Assembly (NCBI RefSeq): GCF_003660105.1
Contig: NZ_CP032823.1
Span: 1,054,001 to 1,118,000 of the forward strand
DNA from: Aliarcobacter cryaerophilus ATCC 43158
Lineage (GTDB): Bacteria > Campylobacterota > Campylobacteria > Campylobacterales > Arcobacteraceae
Length of the DNA stretch: 64,000 bases
Reading direction: 5' to 3'
The position numbers were made by a program, and so were the translations under genes. The notes under the pieces were generated by a model. That model was not told the DNA's origin. It ran no database searches and saw only the letters and a program-made list of their open reading frames with translations. This document shows positions 1-7,706 of this stretch, one piece after another (positions within the stretch are counted from its first letter, which is position 1; each line of letters opens with the position of its first letter).

Positions 1-216
1 CTCTACTGCATCGTCAATCGAAGCTTTTGATGAAAATTGTGATGGCATTAAAACACAGTTTAAATTATCATCAAATACTTCTTTACACAAAACTGCAACA
101 ACAGCAGAATCAAGTCCACCTGAAAGACCTAAAGTAACCTTTTTTAATCCAGTTTTTAAAACTTCTTCTTTTAAAAAACTTATTAAATTTTGCTTAATAT
201 TTTTTATTTTATTCAT
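1..216 (-). CDS. nadE: NAD(+) synthase, N-terminal part (cut by window edge)
   Basis: Only the first 72 codons lie in the window; the gene continues past position 1. The translated start reads MNKIKNIKQNLISFLKEE, followed by TLGLSGGLDSAVVAVLCKE. SGGLDS is the ATP-pyrophosphatase P-loop of NAD synthases, which adenylate nicotinate adenine dinucleotide and amidate it to NAD in the cytoplasm. The N-terminal helix directly before SGGxDS, with no glutaminase domain, fits the short ammonia-dependent NadE. It is the last visible gene of a leftward group with the DnaJ-like, ferredoxin-like and 73-residue genes. Other PP-loop ATPases share the SGGxDS motif, so the identity rests on the motif plus surrounding residues; the C-terminal half is needed for certainty. 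Confidence 0.8.
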   Translation of the reverse strand, partial: MNKIKNIKQNLISFLKEEVLKTGLKKVTLGLSGGLDSAVVAVLCKEVFDDNLNCVLMPSQFSSKASIDDAVE

Positions 217-236
217 TTTTAAACCTTAATTTAAGA

Positions 237-458
237 TTATATATCATCTTTCTTTGTTTTTTGATAAATCTCATCTAAATAAGCCGAATTTCCTTCTTTT
301 TGTTCAACTTTTTTTTCTATTAATCTAAATACAATATCTTTTAGCTCATCTTCATCAAAATAGTTTAAGTAATTTGGATTTATATCTATCTTCTCATTTT
401 CACTTATTTTTAAAAGCTCTTTTATCTCTTTTATTAACTCTTCTTTTATATCTATCAA
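237..458 (-). CDS. Small acidic/basic protein of unknown function (73 aa)
   Basis: I do not recognise a family. The protein is highly charged and predicted helical (repeated IKEELIKEIKELLK-type heptads at residues 3-17), without Cys, signal peptide or membrane segment, so it is probably a small cytosolic protein. The chosen start is TTG at 458-456; no in-frame ATG lies near. It begins 3 nt after the stop of the ferredoxin-like gene, and an AAAGAG stretch in the end of that gene can serve as ribosome binding site. The stop lies 20 nt before nadE. Tight packing in an operon argues that it is a real gene; function cannot be inferred. Confidence 0.6.
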   Translation of the reverse strand: MIDIKEELIKEIKELLKISENEKIDINPNYLNYFDEDELKDIVFRLIEKKVEQKEGNSAYLDEIYQKTKKDDI

Positions 459-461
459 TTT

Positions 462-692
462 TTACTCTTTATTAAACTTTTTTATAATCTCATCTAAATA
501 TAGCTCCATTTTTTGCTCTCCTATATCACACTCGCTACTTTTACAACATCCACAAGAGCTTCCAGCATCTGTTAAATCTTCTAAATTCTCAAGTGTTTTT
601 GCACCTTTATCTTTTATTGCATATATTAATTCACCAAGGCTTACTTGTTTACAATCACAAACAATATAAGAGTGTGGAAAATTTCTTGCCAT
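462..692 (-). CDS. BFD-like [2Fe-2S]-binding protein (76 aa)
   Basis: Cysteines at residues 12, 14, 47 and 50 give the spacing C-x-C-x32-C-x2-C typical of the BFD-type [2Fe-2S] domain found in bacterioferritin-associated ferredoxin, NirB and the centre of NifU. An additional C49 and C55 lie nearby (SCGCCKSSEC). The whole protein is little more than this domain, so it is probably a small cytosolic electron carrier or iron-handling protein; the partner is unknown. ATG at 692 overlaps the stop of the upstream DnaJ-like gene by one base (TAATG), implying translational coupling. It could be described as a stand-alone BFD protein or a NifU-like fragment; bfd itself is not proven because no bacterioferritin gene is in view. 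Confidence 0.75.
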   Translation of the reverse strand: MARNFPHSYIVCDCKQVSLGELIYAIKDKGAKTLENLEDLTDAGSSCGCCKSSECDIGEQKMELYLDEIIKKFNKE

Positions 693-1447
693 TATATACC
701 CCTACTCTTTTTGATAATCTCATAAGCTTCATTTATCTCTTGAAGTTTTGTTGTTGCTTCATCTATAATATTTTGAGAAGCACCTTGCCCTGTAATAATA
801 TCTGGGTGATATTTTTTAACTAAATTTCTATAATTTTTCTTTAAAGTTGAATCATCATCATTTTGATTTGATTCTAAAACCTCATAAGCTCTATCTATTG
901 ATAATGCTTTTTCATTTGCTCTATTTTTATAAAAATTCTCAAAATTTGATATAAGATTTATATAATCTTTTTGTTCAATTTTTAAAGCTTGTGCAATATC
1001 TTCAGTTATATCTTGTTCTTGTTTTGAGAAATCTGCATCTATAAAAGATAGATTTAGTAGATACTCCATATATTTTAATCTTTTAGAATAATCTGTTTTT
1101 GTTAAACTATATAATCTTTCACAAATAGTAATAAGATTTGAAAAGCTCTCTTTTTCTTTATTATATAAATTCTTTAGATTTTCTCGAACTTCTTGTGAGT
1201 TTTGGAAATGACTTGAAATATCTGTAAATGTATGTTTTATAATCTCAGCTTCAAGATCTCCTACTTTTCCATCTGCTTTTGCGACTTTTGCCATCAAAGC
1301 TACTAAAAGCCCTGCTTCATGGTTTAATAAATCACCTTTAAAAAACTCTTTTTGTTTTAAATTAATATTTTTAAACTCTTCTGTTTTATAATTTTTTCCT
1401 ATAATAAATAAAATCGCTATTACAATAGCTAAAACTACTAACTCCAT
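692..1447 (-). CDS. DjlA-like membrane-anchored J-domain protein with TerB-like domain
   Basis: 251 residues. An N-terminal hydrophobic helix (residues 3-16) would anchor it in the inner membrane. Residues about 45-150 resemble the TerB/DjlA helical domain (LLVALMAKVAKADGKVGDLE, with acidic metal-site-like residues). The C-terminal 70 residues are a J domain with the diagnostic HPD in KKYHPD and a final helix ending near KKSRGI. This is the order TM-TerB-J of DjlA, a co-chaperone that stimulates the ATPase of DnaK at the cytosolic face of the membrane. The start has a good AGGAT ribosome binding site. First gene of the leftward group ending in nadE. Family assignment is firm; a specific DnaK client is unknown. 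Confidence 0.8.
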   Translation of the reverse strand: MELVVLAIVIAILFIIGKNYKTEEFKNINLKQKEFFKGDLLNHEAGLLVALMAKVAKADGKVGDLEAEIIKHTFTDISSHFQNSQEVRENLKNLYNKEKESFSNLITICERLYSLTKTDYSKRLKYMEYLLNLSFIDADFSKQEQDITEDIAQALKIEQKDYINLISNFENFYKNRANEKALSIDRAYEVLESNQNDDDSTLKKNYRNLVKKYHPDIITGQGASQNIIDEATTKLQEINEAYEIIKKSRGI

Positions 1448-1521
1448 TAATATCCTACTTTTGATTTAAAAATTTGAGTTTTTATTTTATCAAATTTAGA
1501 CTGAGAGTATAAAAAGCTTAA

Positions 1522-2262
1522 TTAATTTTTTAAAACCATATTTAAAGTATATTGCATATCTTCATCAAGTTCCATATTTTTAATCATCCAGTTTAGATAG
1601 TTTGCATCTTTTTTAGCAACATCTTCTATGTTTTCACCTTTATATTTCCCAAATTTAAAAGTTTGTACAAATACTGGAGTAGAAGTTAATTCAACTAATT
1701 TTTTCATAGGATTTATATCTGGAAAAATTTCTTTTACTTTTGCTACAAGTTTTGATAAAAATAGTTTCATAACTAATACATCACCTATTGCATCATGAGC
1801 TTTTATAGTTATATTATATTTTTTTGCTTCACTTTCCTCTTGCTTGAAAAGTTCCAAAGCATATCTTAGATACTGCAACCTATGATATGGAAGTTCTGAA
1901 AAAATGTGTCTAGCACATCTTAAAGTATCTATTAGTTGAAGTTGGTTTTCAAAACCCTCTTTTCTTATCATATCTAAATCAAAATTTATATTATGTGCTA
2001 TCAAAAAATTTTCACTATTATTTAGTTCTTGCAACCTTTTATAAAATTTTGTATCAACCGCCTTTGGCTTATTTTCTAGTAAATTTGGTGTGATATTGTG
2101 AATTTCCATAGCTTCAAGCTTTATTGCTACATCACTACTACAAAGTTCATCAAAAGCTTCAATCTGACCTTTTTGATCTACAATAATAGCTCCAAATTGA
2201 ATAACTCTATCTTCTTGAGAAGTACCTGTCGTTTCAGTATCAAATAAAATATAATATGCCAT
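1522..2262 (-). CDS. DEDDh 3'-5' exonuclease with ExoX-type C-terminal domain
   Basis: 246 residues. Exo I motif YILFDTETTG at the N-terminus, Exo II HNINFDLDMI near residue 90 and Exo III HDAIGDVLV give the D-E-D-D-h catalytic set of the DnaQ superfamily. The last 45 residues (TFKFGKYKGENIEDVAKK, then YLNWMIKN) match the small C-terminal domain seen in exodeoxyribonuclease X and DUF3820 proteins, which usually aids DNA binding. It is therefore a cytosolic single-strand DNA exonuclease probably acting in repair rather than replicative proofreading; the other DnaQ-like protein in this window (beside rpe) is the better candidate for polymerase epsilon. It lies 18 nt before queA in the same direction. 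Confidence 0.75.
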   Translation of the reverse strand: MAYYILFDTETTGTSQEDRVIQFGAIIVDQKGQIEAFDELCSSDVAIKLEAMEIHNITPNLLENKPKAVDTKFYKRLQELNNSENFLIAHNINFDLDMIRKEGFENQLQLIDTLRCARHIFSELPYHRLQYLRYALELFKQEESEAKKYNITIKAHDAIGDVLVMKLFLSKLVAKVKEIFPDINPMKKLVELTSTPVFVQTFKFGKYKGENIEDVAKKDANYLNWMIKNMELDEDMQYTLNMVLKN

Positions 2263-2280
2263 AGTAAATTTAAGTATCCT

Positions 2281-3312
2281 TTATATTATTAACATTCCAT
2301 CACCATAAGAATAAAATCGATAATTATTTTTTATAGCAATATTATAAAGCTCCAAAGTTTTCTCTAACCCAATAAATGAAGCAACTAACATAATCAAAGT
2401 AGATTTTGGAAGATGAAAATTTGTAAGTAAATAATCAACTTTTATAGGTTTATTTACTGGATTTAAAAATAAATCACATTCACCTTGAATTTTGTTTGTT
2501 CTTGAATAATATTCAATAGTTCTTGTAACAGTAGTACCAACTGCCAATACTTTTTTTGCATTATCTAAATTCTTTTTTGCATCAATTCCTATTTCAAAAT
2601 ATTCACTATGCATTGGATGAGATAAAATATCTTCAACATCTACTGGTTTAAATGTACCTGCTCCCACATGAAGAGTAAGATAATTTAAACCATATTTTTT
2701 CTCTATTTTTTCTAGCAATTCAGTTGTAAAATGTAGCGATGCAGTTGGAGCTGCAACTGCTCCATAATTTTTTGCAAAAAGTGTTTGATAGTTTAATTCA
2801 TCTTCTTTTTTATCCTCTCTTTGCATATATGGAGGAAGAGGAATGTGTCCTATTTTATTTAAAATCTCAACTAGAGATAAAAAATCAACTCTTTTTTTAC
2901 TATTTTCATCTTGAAAAAATTCTATAACTCTTGTACCATCTTCATTTAATTCTAAAACTTCTGCTATTAAATTTTCATCAAAAAATATTTTAGTCCCAAC
3001 TTTTACTTTTCCTTTTATCATAACTAAATATCTATCCATAAAAAGAGGTTTATTTAAAAGAAGTTCTAATTTAGCACCTGTAGATTTTTTACCAAATATT
3101 CTAGCTTTTATAACTTTTGTATCATTCAAAAATATAGTTAAATCTTCTGGTAAAAACTCTAAAATATTCTCAAAAGTAGAGTGAAAAATCTCATTTTTAT
3201 CTCTATTATAAACCAACATTTTTGCACTACTAGCAGGATTTACTGGAAAAGTAGCAATTTGACTATGAGGAAGGTTAAAATCATAACTTGAAGTTTTTAA
3301 AACATCTATCAA
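2281..3312 (-). CDS. queA: S-adenosylmethionine:tRNA ribosyltransferase-isomerase
   Basis: 343 residues, normal length. QueA transfers and isomerises the ribosyl part of AdoMet onto 7-aminomethyl-7-deazaguanine in the wobble position of certain tRNAs, making epoxyqueuosine. Visible family signatures are the start YDFNLPHSQIATFPVNPASSAKML, the segment NDTKVIKARIFG, the conserved GAVAAPTASLHFT and LHVGAGTFKPV blocks, and a C-terminal TNFHLPKSTLIMLV with FYSYGDGMLI. It ends 18 nt before the exonuclease and its ATG follows the tatC stop by one base, so queA is translated from the tatBC transcript. The order tatB-tatC-queA is the same as I recall from Campylobacter. Confidence 0.95.
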   Translation of the reverse strand: MIDVLKTSSYDFNLPHSQIATFPVNPASSAKMLVYNRDKNEIFHSTFENILEFLPEDLTIFLNDTKVIKARIFGKKSTGAKLELLLNKPLFMDRYLVMIKGKVKVGTKIFFDENLIAEVLELNEDGTRVIEFFQDENSKKRVDFLSLVEILNKIGHIPLPPYMQREDKKEDELNYQTLFAKNYGAVAAPTASLHFTTELLEKIEKKYGLNYLTLHVGAGTFKPVDVEDILSHPMHSEYFEIGIDAKKNLDNAKKVLAVGTTVTRTIEYYSRTNKIQGECDLFLNPVNKPIKVDYLLTNFHLPKSTLIMLVASFIGLEKTLELYNIAIKNNYRFYSYGDGMLII

Positions 3313-3313
3313 A

Positions 3314-4045
3314 TTAATCTTCTTCCTCTTCTTCTTTTTGTGCTGGATTAAATACTTTTGCTATATAAATAGATACTCCATAAAGAATCAACAAAGGAGC
3401 TGCCATTAAAACTTGACTAATAACATCAGGAGGAGTTAAAATTGCTGATATAATAAAGATTAAAACAACTGCATATCTAAAAAAATCTTTAAGCATTTGA
3501 TCATTTACAATCCCAATTTTTGCAAGAAAAAATGTAATAACTGGCAACTCAAAAGCAATACCAAAACCCATCATAAGTTTTGTAAAAAATCCAACATATT
3601 TTCCAATACTAGGCAATACATTAACAACACTATTACCAAATGCAATCAAAAAATCAAATCCTATGGGAACAACTATATAGTAAGCAAAAGAAGCTCCTAG
3701 TAAAAACATTAGAGTTGCAAAAAATACAAAAGGAATAACAAGTTTTTTCTCATGATCATATAATCCAGGAGCTAAAAACAACCATAATTGCCAGAAAATA
3801 ACAGGTAAAGAAAGAATAAATCCAGCAAAAAATGCAACTTTCATAGCCGTAAAAAATGTCTCTTGAATTTCAACTGCTATCATTGAAGTTCCAACAGGAA
3901 GAGCATGCTTAACAGGAGCCATCATCCACTCTAAAATAGGTTCATAAAAAGAGAAGCAAGCAAAAAACATAACAACAATAGTAATACTAGAAATAACTAA
4001 TCTCTTTCTAAGATCTGCTATATGTGGTTTTAAATCATCAAACAT
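3314..4045 (-). CDS. tatC: Sec-independent protein translocase subunit TatC
   Basis: 243 residues with six hydrophobic segments. TatC is the inner-membrane receptor that reads the twin-arginine signal and, with TatB and TatA, exports folded proteins. Typical features: N-terminal amphipathic start with HIADLRKRLVIS, the periplasmic stretch ending ETFFTAMKVAFFAGF, a Pro-rich ILSLPVIFWQLWLFLAPGLY segment, and the acidic tail KEEEEED after the last helix. Its ATG shares one base with the tatB stop (TAATG), so the two are coupled. A likely substrate is encoded in this window: the TorA-like reductase with an RR signal. No tatA is visible here. Confidence 0.95.
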   Translation of the reverse strand: MFDDLKPHIADLRKRLVISSITIVVMFFACFSFYEPILEWMMAPVKHALPVGTSMIAVEIQETFFTAMKVAFFAGFILSLPVIFWQLWLFLAPGLYDHEKKLVIPFVFFATLMFLLGASFAYYIVVPIGFDFLIAFGNSVVNVLPSIGKYVGFFTKLMMGFGIAFELPVITFFLAKIGIVNDQMLKDFFRYAVVLIFIISAILTPPDVISQVLMAAPLLILYGVSIYIAKVFNPAQKEEEEED

Positions 4046-4455
4046 TATTTAACTTCCTCACTATTTTTTAAAGATAATTTTTCATCTTTGCTTTTTTGAG
4101 ACTTATCTTCATTTGCTTTTGCAAATTTTTCTTTAATTTTTTCAACCTCATTATCATTTTTTAAAGGTTCTAAATCATTTTTTAAAATATCATCTAGACC
4201 CAAATCAAACTTATTTTCAATACTTAAAGATGATTTTGTATCTTCAATTTGAGCTTTAAATTTATTTGCTTCTTCTTTTAATTCTGCTATATTTAGCTCA
4301 TTATCCAAAGTTGTTTTTGCATCGCTTATCCCTTTTTTAACACTGTTAAACATTTTTGCTATTTTTACCATAGCATCTGGCAGTTTTTCAGGACCTAATG
4401 CGATAACTGCAACTATTGCGATTAGAAGAATTTCAGTTATTCCCATTCCAAACAT
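4045..4455 (-). CDS. tatB: Sec-independent protein translocase subunit TatB
   Basis: 136 residues from the ATG at 4455. That start is chosen over an upstream in-frame one at 4521 because a GGAG ribosome binding site sits just before 4455 and because the product then begins MFGMGITEILLIAIVAVIAL, the classical TatB/TatA N-terminal membrane helix. The helix is followed by GPEKLP, the hinge signature, then an amphipathic helix and a long charged, coiled-coil-like tail rich in Lys and Glu (residues about 40-136). TatB bridges TatC and the substrate before pore formation. The length and long tail favour TatB over TatA, as does coupling to tatC. Confidence 0.9.
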   Translation of the reverse strand: MFGMGITEILLIAIVAVIALGPEKLPDAMVKIAKMFNSVKKGISDAKTTLDNELNIAELKEEANKFKAQIEDTKSSLSIENKFDLGLDDILKNDLEPLKNDNEVEKIKEKFAKANEDKSQKSKDEKLSLKNSEEVK

Positions 4456-4558
4456 TTTTCGCTCCATATTTTTATAAGGTTGTGATTTTATCCAAATAGA
4501 ACAAAAATAGTGATTAATCAAAAATCTAAACTACTAAAAAGGTCCTAAAATATTTAAA

Positions 4559-5578
4559 TTAACCCATTGGGTATAAAATATCTTTTTGAATTATTTCAAT
4601 CTTTTTTAACAATTCACTTGAGATTTTAAAATCAAAAGCTTTAAAAGAGTCATCTAGTTGCTCTATTTTTCTTGCCCCAATAATAGTAGAAGCAACAAAA
4701 TCAAAATGCTTTGAATAAGAAATCGCTAAAGTAACTGGGCTTACTTCATACTCTTTTGAAAGTTCTAAATATTTTTTCGTAGCTTCTAAAGTTCTTTCAT
4801 TTACAAATCTATGTGCCATAGCCTGAACTCTTTTGTTACTCTCTTTTAAATATGTTGCAAATCTTGAATCTTCTGGATAAAATCCTCCACAATATTTTCC
4901 ACTTAAAACTCCACCTGCCATTGGTGAATATGGTAATAAAGAGATATTTTCAAGTCTACAAACATTTGCTAACTCATCATGAAATCTTGGATTTAAAAGT
5001 GAAAAATTATTTTGAATAGATTCAAATCTAGAATATCCTTTGTATTTACTTATTTCATTTGCTTTTGTAAGCCCATAAGCACTATCATTTGAAGTTCCTA
5101 TATATCTTACTTTTCCCTCTTTTACAAGTGCATCAAAAGCTTTTAAACTCTCTTCTATTGGTACTATAGTGTCAGGCCAGTGCATTTGATAAAGATCTAT
5201 ATAATCTGTTTGAAGTCTTCTTAAACTATCTTCAATAGCTTTTTTTATATGAAAACTATCAATTGCAGTAAAACCATGTCTTACAGGTGGAACAAACCAA
5301 CCAGAAGCAGCTCCTGCAATTTTTGTTGCCATTATTACACTATCTCTTGGCTTTGTTTTAAGCCACTCTCCTACTATTTTTTCAGTATTTCCAATAGTCT
5401 CTTTTTTGGGACTAACAGGATAGAGTTCTGCTGTATCAAAAAAATTTATTCCTCTATCATAAGACTTATCCAATATCTTAAATGCTTCATCTTTTGATGT
5501 ACTACTTCCAAAAGTCATAGTTCCTATACAAATTGAGCTTACTCTAAGACCTGTTTTACCAATATATCTATATTCCAT
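4559..5578 (-). CDS. Aldo/keto reductase
   Basis: 339 residues, an NAD(P)H-dependent TIM-barrel oxidoreductase of the cytosol. The catalytic tetrad is visible as D48, Y53 (FFDTAELYP), K86 (MATKIAG) and H133 (YQMHWPDT). The N-terminal MEYRYIGKTGLRVSSICIGTMTFG and C-terminal STIIGARKIEQL cofactor-phosphate region are typical of the Tas/YajO-like branch. Substrate cannot be read from sequence; members reduce aldehydes and ketones generally. ATG at 5578 has an AGAGG ribosome binding site. It lies upstream of tatB in the same direction with a short gap, but there is no sign of functional linkage. Confidence 0.85.
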   Translation of the reverse strand: MEYRYIGKTGLRVSSICIGTMTFGSSTSKDEAFKILDKSYDRGINFFDTAELYPVSPKKETIGNTEKIVGEWLKTKPRDSVIMATKIAGAASGWFVPPVRHGFTAIDSFHIKKAIEDSLRRLQTDYIDLYQMHWPDTIVPIEESLKAFDALVKEGKVRYIGTSNDSAYGLTKANEISKYKGYSRFESIQNNFSLLNPRFHDELANVCRLENISLLPYSPMAGGVLSGKYCGGFYPEDSRFATYLKESNKRVQAMAHRFVNERTLEATKKYLELSKEYEVSPVTLAISYSKHFDFVASTIIGARKIEQLDDSFKAFDFKISSELLKKIEIIQKDILYPMG

Positions 5579-5703
5579 TTTTAGCCTCTCATAGCGAATT
5601 TTACAGATTATACAAATCTCTTTCTTAAAAATGTAAATAAAAAAAGAAATTTATTTTAATACTATTTGAGTAAAATTTAAAAAATATATATTAGGATTAA
5701 ATT

Positions 5704-5907
5704 TTGGTAAAGAAAAAAATAGTAGATTTAAAGGAGCAAAATCTTGAATTTATACAAAAAGATGAAAAAATAAAACTACTAAGCTTTAATACGCAAAAGA
5801 TGAGTTTAGAAATATCTATTTTTAAAAATGATAAGTTTGTAAAAAATAGCTCTATGGTTTTTGCGCATCTTCCAAAAAGCTTAAAAGCAAAACTAAATCC
5901 TAAATAA
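5704..5907 (+). CDS. Small unknown protein (67 aa)
   Basis: No family recognised. The product is Lys-rich, with alternating hydrophobic and charged residues suggesting short strands (KIKLLSFNTQKMSLEISIFK) and a basic C-terminal tail ending KSLKAKLNPK. No Cys, signal or membrane segment. The start is a TTG at 5704 with AGGA about 8 nt upstream; there is no alternative ATG before residue 52. It stands alone between the divergent aldo/keto reductase and the convergent dUTPase. The tail PKSLKAKLNP resembles short conserved Campylobacterota proteins with a basic C-terminus, but I cannot name one. Confidence 0.5.
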   Translation: MVKKKIVDLKEQNLEFIQKDEKIKLLSFNTQKMSLEISIFKNDKFVKNSSMVFAHLPKSLKAKLNPK

Positions 5908-5934
5908 AAGGAAATAAATTTTACTTTTTATAAA

Positions 5935-6858
5935 TTAATTTTGATTATATTTTAATTTTAATTGATTATAAAGTTCATCAAAACTTACATCTTCTATTGT
6001 TTTTAGTAATTCAACCATTACAACATTATCTTCATTTCCATTCCAAACTTTTTTATATGTTCCCTCTTTATATCCATTATCTTGTCTGAATTGATTTAAA
6101 CAATTTTTACCAATATATAGTTTTTGAAGCCAAGGAAAAGATAATCCAGCACTCTTACAAGCTCTAAAAAACTGCTCAATAAATCTTTCAATTCCACTAA
6201 AAGAAGGCATATTTTTTGTCTCAATAGCAAGTGCTATATATGAGAGTTTTTCAGACTCTTTGATTATCAAATTTACATCAATATTTTGTGCTGCTTCATA
6301 AATACAGTGTGTATTTACTAAAGATACTGCTTTTGGCACATTAGTCTCTTGTAAAATATAACTCATTAAAAAGTGCCAAATATCTACAAGCTCAACATGA
6401 ATATTATTCATATCAGGAGTTGAATTGATATTTTTCCAGTGTTTCCAAGGAGTTGAATCAATTAGCTCAGCTACTTCCATATGAATACATCTAAGCCAAT
6501 TTATCTCTTTATTAAATTTATTTATACCCAACTCCCAATTTTTACCATTTGTACTATCATTTAATTGTTTTTGTAATAAAAACATCTCTTCAAGCTTTGA
6601 AGGAAAAGATGAAGCTTCTTCAAGTAAAGAAGCAAGTGGTAAACACTCTTCAACAATATTTTGTAAACTCAAACTAGATGGTAAAACCTCTTTATCACCT
6701 TTTAGAATATGTAAAATTAAAGATACAAAATATGGAATTTCATCTTTTGATTCCCATATTAATACATCATTTGAGTCTATCTTTGCATATTTTACAAACT
6801 CATCAACTGAAGCGAATCCGACAACTTTTACAGCCTCTTTAAAATCTTTATATAACAA
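5935..6858 (-). CDS. dut: Dimeric all-alpha dUTP diphosphatase with N-terminal HTH-like domain
   Basis: Residues about 100-307 match the dimeric all-alpha dUTPase of Campylobacter: QKQLNDSTNG, metal-binding EVAEL...STPWKHWK (E128, E131), VELVDIWHF (E156, D159) and NQFRQDNGYKEGTYKK. It hydrolyses dUTP to dUMP, keeping uracil out of DNA and feeding thymidylate synthesis. The start chosen is TTG at 6858: AGGAG at 6868-6864 lies 5 nt before it and one base after the upstream stop. The longer frame to 6912 would overlap that gene by about 50 nt and has no comparable site. The first 55 residues (FKEAVKVVGF...VKYAKIDSNDVLIWES...IPYFVSLILHIL) look like a small helix-turn-helix domain not present in the roughly 230-residue Campylobacter enzyme. 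Confidence 0.85.
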   Translation of the reverse strand: MLYKDFKEAVKVVGFASVDEFVKYAKIDSNDVLIWESKDEIPYFVSLILHILKGDKEVLPSSLSLQNIVEECLPLASLLEEASSFPSKLEEMFLLQKQLNDSTNGKNWELGINKFNKEINWLRCIHMEVAELIDSTPWKHWKNINSTPDMNNIHVELVDIWHFLMSYILQETNVPKAVSLVNTHCIYEAAQNIDVNLIIKESEKLSYIALAIETKNMPSFSGIERFIEQFFRACKSAGLSFPWLQKLYIGKNCLNQFRQDNGYKEGTYKKVWNGNEDNVVMVELLKTIEDVSFDELYNQLKLKYNQN

Positions 6859-6859
6859 A

Positions 6860-7042
6860 TTAACTCCTATTTTCAAATTTTTTTTCAATAAAAAGCTTAC
6901 AATTCTCTCCACTACTATTTTTTACAACAATACTAGGAATTGCTTTTGACTTAAATCCATAAGCCTTACAACCATGAGGTTTTCCTGCTTCCCAAGTTAC
7001 AAAATAGTTTGTACATTTTTGACAAATTATTTTTTTCTCCAT
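6860..7042 (-). CDS. Small cysteine-containing protein (60 aa), possible zinc-binding
   Basis: The product starts MEKKIICQKCTNYFVTWE, with C7-x2-C10, then C25 in KPHGCKAYGFK and C48 in GENCKLF. The pattern CxxC...C...C and the strongly conserved-looking YFVTWE..KPHGCKAYGF suggest a small metal-bound fold; similar short proteins in Campylobacterota and Deltaproteobacteria are often labelled uracil-DNA glycosylase, which this is too short to be. The ATG at 7042 is preferred to a TTG at 7054, since the latter lies inside recR. It begins 1 nt after the recR stop and ends 1 nt before the dUTPase start, so the three genes are one tightly coupled operon linked to DNA maintenance. Confidence 0.7.
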   Translation of the reverse strand: MEKKIICQKCTNYFVTWEAGKPHGCKAYGFKSKAIPSIVVKNSSGENCKLFIEKKFENRS

Positions 7043-7043
7043 C

Positions 7044-7616
7044 TTATATTCCAACTTGACTTTGAATAGCTTTTGATAAAGACATTAAATCTACATTTTC
7101 TAAACTAACTCCAGTTGGAACACCTTGGGCTATTTTTGTAAAACTTATATCAAACTCTTTTAATTTATCTTCAATATATAATATAAAAGCATCATTTGCA
7201 ATAGATGGCGTAATAGCAAATAAAATATTTTTTACTCCACTATTTTTGATATATTCTTGAAGCTTAATTATTAAATCAATCTCAAGCTCATCAATTACAA
7301 AATATCTTCCATCAAACTCTTTTGAATCTTCAATAATAAAAATATCTTTTGCACTTTGCACAATACATAATTTACTACTATCACGACTCTCATCTAAGCA
7401 ATATTCACAAATCTCATTTTCACTCATACTTCTACATCTTTTGCATTTTTTAATAGTTTTCAAAGCATTTTCTATGCTATGAGATAGTTTTATTCCGCAA
7501 TAGTTGTCATTCATTACAATGTGATAAGCAAGTCTTAAAGCTGATTTTTTTCCAATAGTTGGTAAAGATTCAAAAGCCTCTACTAGTTCATAAAATTTTT
7601 CTAACTCTCTATTCAT
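7044..7616 (-). CDS. recR: Recombination protein RecR
   Basis: 190 residues. RecR works with RecO/RecF to load RecA on gapped DNA. Visible: helix-hairpin-helix SLPTIGKKSALRLAYHI near residue 18, a four-Cys zinc finger (CKRCRSMSENEICEYC) near residue 58, and a Toprim domain (CIVQSAKDIFIIEDS, FVIDEL) ending with GVPTGVSLENVD. The start MNRELEKFYELVEAF aligns with known RecR starts. There is no ribosome binding site before the ATG; instead a TATAAT lies 6 nt upstream, suggesting a leaderless mRNA. First gene of the operon with the small Cys protein and dUTPase; diverges from the ABC-F gene. Confidence 0.93.
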   Translation of the reverse strand: MNRELEKFYELVEAFESLPTIGKKSALRLAYHIVMNDNYCGIKLSHSIENALKTIKKCKRCRSMSENEICEYCLDESRDSSKLCIVQSAKDIFIIEDSKEFDGRYFVIDELEIDLIIKLQEYIKNSGVKNILFAITPSIANDAFILYIEDKLKEFDISFTKIAQGVPTGVSLENVDLMSLSKAIQSQVGI

Positions 7617-7622
7617 TTTGGG

Positions 7623-7628
7623 ATTATA
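7623..7628 (-). promoter_or_regulatory. -10 box of recR operon, abutting the start codon
   Basis: TATAAT read on the minus strand from 7628 to 7623, followed by CCCAAA and then the recR ATG at 7616. With a normal 6-8 nt distance from the -10 box, transcription would begin at or one or two bases into the start codon. There is no purine-rich Shine-Dalgarno sequence in between. Confidence 0.6.
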
Positions 7629-7706
7629 TTCTAATATTTATATTAAATTAATTAAAAGGTTTTTTGGATAAACTATATACTTTTAAATTTAAAAGGTTTT
7701 TTTATA

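Noticed and set aside
1660-1680. TTTGTACAAA inside the exonuclease gene as a regulator site
   Set aside because: Single coding-region copies of TGTACA occur several times in this AT-rich window, so isolated ones are not informative.
4456-4521. Longer N-terminus for TatB
   Set aside because: The extra 22 residues would precede the membrane helix with no ribosome binding site; GGAG before 4455 fixes the start.
6859-6912. ATG-started longer dUTPase
   Set aside because: Would overlap the upstream gene by about 50 nt without a ribosome binding site, while AGGAG plus TTG at 6858 fits the gene junction.
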